Shown here: positions 13,666 to 19,020 of the stretch, in pieces
Layout: each line of letters opens with the position of its first letter
How positions within the stretch are numbered: position 1 is the first letter of the stretch
NCBI GenBank assembly: GCA_937925775.1
Contig: CALAMM010000101.1
Span: 1-19,020 of the forward strand
Direction: 5' to 3'
DNA length: 19,020 nucleotides
Source: an uncultured Fimbriimonadales bacterium
GTDB lineage: Bacteria > Armatimonadota > Fimbriimonadia > Fimbriimonadales > GBS-DC
Notes under the pieces: generated by a model
Databases searched by the model: none
What the model was told of the DNA's origin: nothing
Seen by the model: only the letters and a program-made list of their open reading frames with translations
Position numbers and translations under genes: made by a program

Positions 13666-15541
13666 CCGTAGCTCCGCTACCGAATTCTACCTTGTGAGCA
13701 GCGCTGGCGACATCCTGTGTGAACACCGCCCGCACCCAACCGCGCACCGAGTTGATGAGATAAATCGCCTCCGCCTGGTGGAGTTCGTCCATCGTGATTA
13801 CGCGCTCCTGAATGATGCCCCGTTCCAGCAAATGCTCGCGGTAGACCCCGCCCAGCAACCCGCACGAGACAGGGGGCGTGTAGAGCCGTCCCTGCAGTTG
13901 GACAACAACATTCGCAACTGTCGATTCGGTAATCTCGCCGCGTGGGTTCCAGAGGATGACATCGTCGCCATGTGGGCAGGCGGCACGCGCGTGGTCGTAA
14001 ACTTTGCGATAGGTGGTCTTATGATATAGGAAGACATCGCTGGGGTCGATAGGCTTGGGTGCGAGTACGACACGCCAGAGTCTCGGCTTCGGCTCCAACG
14101 GCGCATATTCCACGCGCACCTCGCCCCAACGATTCACCAAGAGACGACAGCGCACCCTACCCTGTTTTGCAAGCTGACCGAGTGAGTCGTCGCCGCGCGG
14201 GAAGTCCAGCCGCTTGCGTACCGTCTCGAAGTCCACATCGAACCCGAAATACTCGGCGGAGCGGCGAAGCCGTTGTAGATGTTTCTCCAGCAGGAAGTAG
14301 CCACGCCCCGCACGCCAGAGCATCGTCTCCAACAGCTCGAATTCAGGACGCGGTCGGAGTATCGCCTGCGCTTTCGTCAGGCACTCTTGGTACTCGTCCT
14401 GCACCTCGGAATCCCACACTATGCCGCTGCCCACGCCGTACTCCAGCTGCCCCATCTCGCGACAGTAGTGTATTGTGCGGATTGCCACATTGAACTGCGC
14501 CCGTCGGTTCGGGAAGATGACGCCCACCGCGCCTGTGTAGACCCCGCGCGGCGTGGTTTCCAGCTCGTGGATTATCTGCGTCGCGCGGATTTTGGGTGCG
14601 CCAGTAATCGAAGCGGCGGGGAACAGCGCACGGAAAATCTCTGATAAAGGCGCGTTCGTCTGTGCCTCCACCGTCGAGGTCATCTGCCACAGGGTGGCAT
14701 AGCGCTCCGTTTCGAACAACTTCGGAACGCGCACGCTGCCCGTCTTTGCGATGCGCCCCAAATCGTTGCGTACCATGTCCACAATCATCAGGTTCTCGGC
14801 GCGGTTTTTTTCGCTGCCGCGCAGTGCCCGCGCCCGCTGCCTATCCTCTTCCAGTGTGAGACCACGCGGAGCCGTACCTTTCATCGGGCGTGCCACGATG
14901 GACTCCCCGTCCAGCGCAAAGAACAGCTCGGGCGACAGCGACAAGATAACCTCATGCGCGCCTGTATCAATGTACGCCGCGTAGGGCACAGGCTGGGCGT
15001 GATAGAGCTCTCGGAACACGGTGAACGGGTCGCCCGCGAACGGCGCACGCAAGCGGAAACTGTAGTTCACCTGATAGACATCGCCCGCGGCGATATACTC
15101 ACGGATACGCCTTATGGCACGGCGGTAATCACAGCGCGTGAGAGTGGGGAACCAGCTCCCCCTCCCCCAGTGCGCGGGTGAGGGGAGATGTTCGGACAGC
15201 GCATCTGTGCCCTCGCCTCGCCCCTGTGGTGGGTGAAGAACTGGAGGGGAGGGCAACGCGGAAAGGGTGGACAGCGCAGCAGGCTCCACCAAAGCGAACC
15301 AGACGAGCGGCAGTCGCCCCTGCCGCTCAGGGAAGGCGTTGTCAAACCCGTGCGCCGCCTCATACGCCACAAAGCCGACCGCCAATAGCCCTTTCTGAGT
15401 GGCTCGCTCCACTTCAACAAGAGCGGGAAGTACCTCAGCGCTGCGACAAGCGGTAATCACGCCTGCCAGCAGTCGCCCTTGAAGCCAGTGGGCACCTCCT
15501 GCGGCGTCGTAGCACCGTATAAGAACAAAAGGCGGTCGCAT
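13649..15541 (-). CDS. pabB: Aminodeoxychorismate synthase component I / 4-amino-4-deoxychorismate lyase fusion (PabB-PabC)
   Basis: The 630-residue bifunctional protein makes p-aminobenzoate for folate. The chorismate-binding domain (about 131-400) has VYQVNYSFR, PMKGTAPRG with K221 (the lysine typical of PabB rather than the alanine of anthranilate synthase), RAENLMIVDMVRNDLGRI, FPAASITGAPKIRA and YGVGSGIVWDS. The class IV PLP domain (about 400-615) has K508 (HKTTYRKVY), ITESTVANVVV (537-547) and GLLGGVYREHLL. Between residues about 96 and 131 lies a low-complexity Pro/Gly-rich block that is not family-like and is made of palindromic repeat DNA, in frame. The glutaminase partner PabA is not in the window. 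A weak AAGG site lies seven bases before the ATG. Confidence 0.94.
   Translation of the reverse strand: MRPPFVLIRCYDAAGGAHWLQGRLLAGVITACRSAEVLPALVEVERATQKGLLAVGFVAYEAAHGFDNAFPERQGRLPLVWFALVEPAALSTLSALPSPPVLHPPQGRGEGTDALSEHLPSPAHWGRGSWFPTLTRCDYRRAIRRIREYIAAGDVYQVNYSFRLRAPFAGDPFTVFRELYHAQPVPYAAYIDTGAHEVILSLSPELFFALDGESIVARPMKGTAPRGLTLEEDRQRARALRGSEKNRAENLMIVDMVRNDLGRIAKTGSVRVPKLFETERYATLWQMTSTVEAQTNAPLSEIFRALFPAASITGAPKIRATQIIHELETTPRGVYTGAVGVIFPNRRAQFNVAIRTIHYCREMGQLEYGVGSGIVWDSEVQDEYQECLTKAQAILRPRPEFELLETMLWRAGRGYFLLEKHLQRLRRSAEYFGFDVDFETVRKRLDFPRGDDSLGQLAKQGRVRCRLLVNRWGEVRVEYAPLEPKPRLWRVVLAPKPIDPSDVFLYHKTTYRKVYDHARAACPHGDDVILWNPRGEITESTVANVVVQLQGRLYTPPVSCGLLGGVYREHLLERGIIQERVITMDELHQAEAIYLINSVRGWVRAVFTQDVASAAHKVEFGSGATDEDTG
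15151..15255 (-). repeat. Palindromic repeat block inside pabBC
   Basis: Two adjacent hairpin-forming palindromes lie within the reading frame. One spans 15156-15187, with arms CTCCCCCTCCCCC and GGGTGAGGGGAG around a seven-base loop, one bulge and one mismatch. The other spans 15209-15254, with arms 15209-15219 and 15244-15254 pairing at ten of eleven positions. The first copy shares the blocks CTCCCCTC, CCC, CGCA, TG and AGGGG, in order and spacing, with the intergenic palindrome at 15664-15690. It is translated as LPSPAHWGRGSW. The flanking protein sequence returns to normal PabB on both sides, so the block looks like an in-frame insertion. Confidence 0.75.
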
Positions 15542-15582
15542 TCCCCAACCTTAGATAAGATACCCTCCGAACCGCCCTATGG

Positions 15583-15654
15583 AGGTGCAAAATCCGAGTT
15601 CCCGCCAGTCTTATGCCCTCCCCAAGAGACTGCACAGCAAGCGATTTTGCACCT
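15583..15654. repeat. 72-bp element bounded by 12-bp perfect inverted repeats
   Basis: AGGTGCAAAATC (15583-15594) recurs as its exact reverse complement GATTTTGCACCT (15643-15654). An inner pair CAGTCT/AGACTG (15606-15611, 15627-15632) lies between. It sits in the 261-bp gap upstream of pabBC, with no open frame worth reporting inside. It could be a tiny non-autonomous mobile element or a long leader hairpin of the pabBC transcript. No clean target duplication is seen (only a loose GCCCT on each side). Confidence 0.6.
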
Positions 15655-15663
15655 GCCCTCCAG

Positions 15664-15717
15664 CCCCTTTCTCACTGCGTGGGAGAGGGGAGCGTCGCGT
15701 CGGTGTCCGCGCCGACG
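15664..15717. repeat. Two further palindromes upstream of pabBC
   Basis: The first hairpin pairs CCCCTTTCTCAC (15664-15675) with GTGGGAGAGGGG (15679-15690) across a TGC loop. All twelve positions pair if two G-T wobbles are allowed. It belongs to the same sequence family as the repeat embedded in pabBC. The second pairs CGTCGG (15698-15703) with CCGACG (15712-15717). They adjoin the 72-bp inverted-repeat element and form a mosaic of repeats. The remaining gap from about 15718 to 15802 shows no gene or clear signal. Confidence 0.7.
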
Positions 15718-15802
15718 AACAGGGCTGGGACAAGACCGCCCCAATCACGCTCGCAGGTACGACGCTGTTATGCGCGTGCCGCGCTCCAAGCGTGCCTGTC
15801 TG

Positions 15803-16219
15803 CTACTGCCCCTGCGGTCGGTCGAGCGGGATCGTGTAGGTTTCTGGCGCGCCAGGGGGGTGAATACCATACTGCCCCGTTTGCGGATCCAGCTTCACAT
15901 CACCTACAGCGGGCGGGGACTGCACGGGCGTGTCGTTGCCTGTGGGAGGAGGCGCGTCATAGCGAGTGGGTGGGGGCAGCTCCACGCTCCCTGGACTGGG
16001 TGCGCTCCCACCTCCCGACGAAGGCGCACCCGTCGCCGGAGGCTGCTCCACCTCTATAGGCGGCGCGGCGCGCACCCCACGCTCAATCTCCGCCTGAAAC
16101 TGGTCTTGACGCTCGGCTATCGCCTTCTGCACATCCTCTTCCGTGTACGACGCACGCTGACAACCTGCCAGTGCAAGTGCAGCTAAAAGCCCCAGAAAAC
16201 CCCAAACCGAATGGCGCAT
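15803..16219 (-). CDS. Small proline-rich lipoprotein of unknown function
   Basis: The 138-residue protein starts with a lipoprotein signal (residues 1-19, hydrophobic WGFLGLLAALA) and the lipobox LAGC with C20 as the predicted lipidated cysteine. A short charged helical stretch follows (YTEEDVQKAIAERQDQFQ). The remainder is a Pro/Gly/Ser-rich, probably disordered tail with no domain I recognise. The ATG at 16219 is preferred because an AGAGG site is eight bases upstream; ATG codons at 16225 and 16246 are in frame but badly spaced. It is divergent from the response-regulator gene. The 102-base gap between them has only a weak minus-strand TAAAAT box. No function is proposed. Confidence 0.75.
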   Translation of the reverse strand: MRHSVWGFLGLLAALALAGCQRASYTEEDVQKAIAERQDQFQAEIERGVRAAPPIEVEQPPATGAPSSGGGSAPSPGSVELPPPTRYDAPPPTGNDTPVQSPPAVGDVKLDPQTGQYGIHPPGAPETYTIPLDRPQGQ

Positions 16220-16321
16220 CGTCATCGCCTCTGACCCCCTAAGCATACCTGATAGCGGAGCCGACGATGCAATTTTAGGCGTTCGTGTGGAATAACTTCA
16301 GCGCAACAGGCAGGTGAAGCG

Positions 16322-17701
16322 ATGCGAGTGCTGATAGCGGAGGATAGCGCGGTCGCGCTGAAGGTGTTGGAACGCAACCTAACGCAGCTGGGGTACGAGG
16401 TGGTCGCCGCGGCTGACGGCGCCGCAGCATGGCAGGCGTACCAAGCCAATCCCACGCCCATCGTGATTACGGACTGGGAAATGCCCCATATGAACGGTAT
16501 CGAACTGTGTCGCGCCATCCGTCAACACGGCGGCGAACAGTATACCTATCTGATGATGCTCACCGCACGCGGGCAGAAAGAAGACAAACTGCAGGCGCTG
16601 GACGCCGGTGCAGACGCCTTCCTAAGCAAACCCCTCGACACCGCCGAACTGCAGGCGAACCTGCGTGTGGCAGAGCGAATCCTAAAGGCAGAAATGACCC
16701 TCCAGCAACAAAAGCAGCAACTCCAAGACCTCAACGAGGAGCTACAAAGCCAAAACGAAAGCCTGCTGATGACCCAACGCCTCCTCGAACACGCGAACCG
16801 CAGGTTCACCGAACTGTTCGAGCATGTGCCTGTTGCCTGCTTCACGGTGGACTTGGAAGGCAAAATCCACGAGTGGAATCTCGCCGCAGAGCAGCTCTAC
16901 GGGTACACCAAGGAAGAAGTGCTGTTCCAATCCGTTTACGAGAAGGTGTTTCGTGGCGCGTCCGCATCGAAGCTTCACGAGATGCTTCAGCGGGTCATTC
17001 GAGGCTCTACGATCACAGGGATCGAGACGGAGGATTACGATCGCGAGGGCAATTTGCACTATGTGATCCGCAGCGCGTTTCCCATTCGGAACGCGCTACG
17101 CGAGCCGGTTGGAGCGATTGTATCGGTGGTCGATGTGACCTATCGCGTGGAATACGAGAATCAGCTCAAGGCGTTGAACCAGAAGCTCCAGAGCTTGGCT
17201 GTGACGGACGGGCTAACTGGGCTGCACAACCACCGCGCGTTCCAAGACTACCTCGAGGAGCGGTTCCAAGAAGCGATGCGCGATCGTGTGCCGTTGTCGG
17301 TGATTTTGATGGATGTGGACCATTTCAAGCAGTATAACGACACTTTCGGGCATCAGGCGGGCGACGAGGTCCTGCGGACTGTGGCGCACATCCTCAAAGA
17401 GCATGTGCGCGAGGGCGATTTCGTGGCGCGTTATGGCGGGGAGGAGTTCGTGATTGTGCTGCCTCGCGCCGACGCGGAGAGCGCAGCGATGGTCGCGGAA
17501 CGCCTGCGTCGCGCAATCGAATCCGCGCCGTGGAGTCTGCGTCCCGTCACAGGCAGCTTCGGCGTTGCCAGCCTGCACCCCGATATGGAGACGCGCCAAG
17601 AACTCATCGAAGCCGCCGACCAAGCGCTGTATCAGGCGAAGAAGAACGGGCGCAATCGTGTGCAAGTGTGGGACTATCGGATGCTCCTCCGCGCCGCATA
17701 G
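16322..17701 (+). CDS. Response regulator with REC, PAS and GGDEF domains (diguanylate cyclase)
   Basis: The 459-residue cytosolic signalling protein is predicted to make cyclic di-GMP from two GTP. The REC domain (1-120) has acidic E7/D8, phospho-acceptor D51 (VITDWEMP), T81 and K103. A coiled coil (about 122-160, Gln/Leu-rich) leads to a PAS domain (about 160-275, FEHVPVACFTVDLEGKI). A second short helix joins the GGDEF domain (about 292-450), with D331 in LMDVDHFK and an intact active site GGEEF at 372-376. An RxxD inhibitory site (R363, D366) lies exactly five residues upstream, so product feedback is expected. The start has an AGGTG site five bases upstream. No sensor kinase is nearby. 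rpoN follows 53 bases later on the same strand. Confidence 0.93.
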   Translation: MRVLIAEDSAVALKVLERNLTQLGYEVVAAADGAAAWQAYQANPTPIVITDWEMPHMNGIELCRAIRQHGGEQYTYLMMLTARGQKEDKLQALDAGADAFLSKPLDTAELQANLRVAERILKAEMTLQQQKQQLQDLNEELQSQNESLLMTQRLLEHANRRFTELFEHVPVACFTVDLEGKIHEWNLAAEQLYGYTKEEVLFQSVYEKVFRGASASKLHEMLQRVIRGSTITGIETEDYDREGNLHYVIRSAFPIRNALREPVGAIVSVVDVTYRVEYENQLKALNQKLQSLAVTDGLTGLHNHRAFQDYLEERFQEAMRDRVPLSVILMDVDHFKQYNDTFGHQAGDEVLRTVAHILKEHVREGDFVARYGGEEFVIVLPRADAESAAMVAERLRRAIESAPWSLRPVTGSFGVASLHPDMETRQELIEAADQALYQAKKNGRNRVQVWDYRMLLRAA

Positions 17702-17754
17702 CAGGAAAAACAACATGGCGCGGGAACTAAAGAGTCTGTAAAAAGGTCAGAGCC

Positions 17755-19020
17755 ATGATGAATCGAGTACAGACGCAGACGCGCGTAGAGGTCAAGGCGG
17801 CGCCCCAAGCCAGCTTGGGGCTGAAGATGTTGGCGCGCATGTTGACCCTCAACAGCGAGGAGCTCCAGAAGCTCATTGAGCAGGAGCTGGAAGAGAACCC
17901 CGCGCTGGAAGCCCTCGACGAAGAGCGCGTGCGCATCATCACGCCCTCGCCTACAATCATCTCGCTTGAGACCGACTCGTCCACCCTGAACGACGACGGC
18001 GACTCCGATGACTGGCTCGAAGCGCGTCTGGCAATTCCCCCGATGGAGCTCAAGGAGCATGTGCGCGCCCAGCTGCGCCTGATGGTTGCGCCGGAACTCT
18101 GGCACCTCGCGGAGCATTTGGTAGAATCGCTCGACGAGAAAGGGTTTTTGCGGGTCGAGGCGGAAGATGTCGCGCTCTACTTCAATGTGGCGCCCGAAAC
18201 GGTGGAGGAGGTCATCAAGTTGCTCCAGCGATGCGACCCGCCCGGCGTGGGCGCACGCACCTTGCAAGAGAGCCTGCTGCTCCAGCTCGAGGCACTTGCA
18301 AAAGCCCCAGACCACTACGCGCCCGAGATTCTGGACTGGACACGCGCTGTGCTACAGAACGGATGGGACGAATTCGTGAGCGGGCGCTGGGAAAAGTTGC
18401 AGCGGCGCCTGCGCCTAAGCCCCGACGACCTGGCGCAAGTCAAACGCTTCATCCGCAACGAGCTGACACCCAACCCTGCAGGCGAGTTCGAGACAAACGA
18501 GCCACTGCACGAGCAGAATCCAGCGCAGGAGCCAGATATTATCGTGCGCGTCTCCCAAAACAGTTTGCAGATCGAGATTCGCGGGGTATCCCCCGACTCG
18601 CTTCGCCTCAGTCCCGCCTACTCAGAGCAGGAGGAGCGCCTTCGTCAGGGGAGCCTGCGCTGCAGCAGCGACGAACGCGAGCATATTCAGCACTACTACG
18701 AACGCGCTCGAATCTTTTTGCAAGCGCTCCACCAACGGTATCAGACGCTCAAGCGGATTGCCCGTGTGATTGTCTATCGGCAGTACGGTTTCCTCATGAC
18801 CAGCGATGCGCGATTTCTGCAGCCGATGACGCGCGTGGAGGTAGCGCAAGCAGCGGGGCTACACCGCTCCACGGTGGGGCGCGCTGTGCGCAACAAGTGG
18901 CTCCAGCTCCCCAGCGGGAAGATGGTACCGCTGGAGATTTTCTTCGACGCATCCTACCGCACCGCGATGCTCATCGAGCAGATTTTGGAGCAGCATGAGC
19001 GTGCGGGCAGACGCCTCAGC
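17755..19020 (+). CDS. rpoN: RNA polymerase sigma-54 factor, 3' end beyond window
   Basis: At least 422 residues are open to the last base of the window. Region I (about 1-58) ends in the typical ELQKLIEQELEENPALEAL but is poor in glutamine and has APQASL where MTPQL is usual. An acidic stretch (about 76-88) is region II. The core-binding domain spans about 90-290, including LVESLDEKGFL and RCDPPGVGARTLQESLLLQL. The DNA-binding helix-turn-helix VAQAAGLHRSTVGRAVRNKW lies at about 363-382. The RpoN box should follow just past the edge. The ATG at 17755 has AAGGT seven bases upstream; a second ATG follows directly. Sigma-54 serves enhancer-dependent promoters. It is probably co-transcribed with the upstream diguanylate cyclase. 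Confidence 0.95.
   Translation, partial: MMNRVQTQTRVEVKAAPQASLGLKMLARMLTLNSEELQKLIEQELEENPALEALDEERVRIITPSPTIISLETDSSTLNDDGDSDDWLEARLAIPPMELKEHVRAQLRLMVAPELWHLAEHLVESLDEKGFLRVEAEDVALYFNVAPETVEEVIKLLQRCDPPGVGARTLQESLLLQLEALAKAPDHYAPEILDWTRAVLQNGWDEFVSGRWEKLQRRLRLSPDDLAQVKRFIRNELTPNPAGEFETNEPLHEQNPAQEPDIIVRVSQNSLQIEIRGVSPDSLRLSPAYSEQEERLRQGSLRCSSDEREHIQHYYERARIFLQALHQRYQTLKRIARVIVYRQYGFLMTSDARFLQPMTRVEVAQAAGLHRSTVGRAVRNKWLQLPSGKMVPLEIFFDASYRTAMLIEQILEQHERAGRRLS
17802..17821. repeat. 20-bp near-perfect palindrome early in rpoN
   Basis: GCCCCAAGC (17802-17810) and GCTTGGGGC (17813-17821) are exact inverses around CA. As RNA this can form an eight-pair stem with a CCAG loop about 47 bases after the start codon, within codons for region I. 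It could be a structural element or a dyad operator, or chance. Confidence 0.4.

Noticed and set aside
15542..15802. Possible tetrahydrofolate riboswitch before pabBC
   Set aside because: The hairpins present are repeat-like and I cannot match the conserved core of the known folate-sensing riboswitch.
16249..16342. 12-base direct repeat CTGATAGCGGAG at 16249 and 16331
   Set aside because: One copy is in the coding start of the response regulator, spacing has no known meaning, and flanks do not match; probably chance.
1..19020. CRISPR array, tRNA, rRNA, phage, defence or complete transposase genes
   Set aside because: No regularly spaced direct repeats, tRNA cloverleaf, rRNA or transposase motifs were recognised on either strand.

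Overview
The window is a stretch of a moderately GC-rich bacterial chromosome. It is dominated by housekeeping genes: ribosomal proteins, SecY, adenylate kinase, phosphoglycerate kinase, an aspartate aminotransferase and folate synthesis. The mix of a zinc-type S14, a DUF1080 protein, a cyanobacterial-style YqgF-like protein, a Cys-type CcmE, a PabB-PabC fusion and many small GC-rich palindromic repeats would fit a deep-branching, possibly thermophilic lineage such as Armatimonadota or Chloroflexota. That placement is inference only.

Layout. Positions 8-7319 (minus strand) hold a truncated 'spc' ribosomal operon. In transcription order it is rpsZ (S14), rpsH (S8), rplF (L6), rplR (L18), rpsE (S5), rpmD (L30), rplO (L15), secY, adk and map, followed by a secreted DUF1080 protein and an M24 peptidase of the Xaa-Pro type. 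Several genes overlap by ATGA. A consensus sigma-70 promoter (TTGAAA, 17 bp, TATAAT) lies just before rpsZ, so transcription starts inside what is normally one longer operon. L5 and the genes before it are not here. Positions 7434-10240 (plus) hold ccmE and ccmF of cytochrome c maturation, separated by a head-to-head pair of hairpin repeats. CcmE carries the rarer CxxxY heme-binding motif instead of HxxxY.

Positions 10284-10697 (minus) encode a small RNase H-fold YqgF-like protein, and 10755-11957 (plus) an aspartate aminotransferase. Positions 15541-11990 (minus) hold a compact cluster, pabBC - dinB-like - pgk. The pabBC reading frame contains an in-frame block of palindromic repeat DNA related to a repeat in the intergenic region just upstream of it. 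Then come a small proline-rich lipoprotein (minus), a REC-PAS-GGDEF diguanylate cyclase (plus) and the start of rpoN (sigma-54, plus), which runs off the right edge.

I found no rRNA, tRNA, CRISPR array, complete insertion sequence, phage or defence module. No clear new multi-gene system is visible. The most unusual signals are the repeat insertion in pabBC, the covarying hairpin pair between ccmE and ccmF, the Cys-type CcmE with a possibly leaderless start, and the split of the spc operon at L5/S14.
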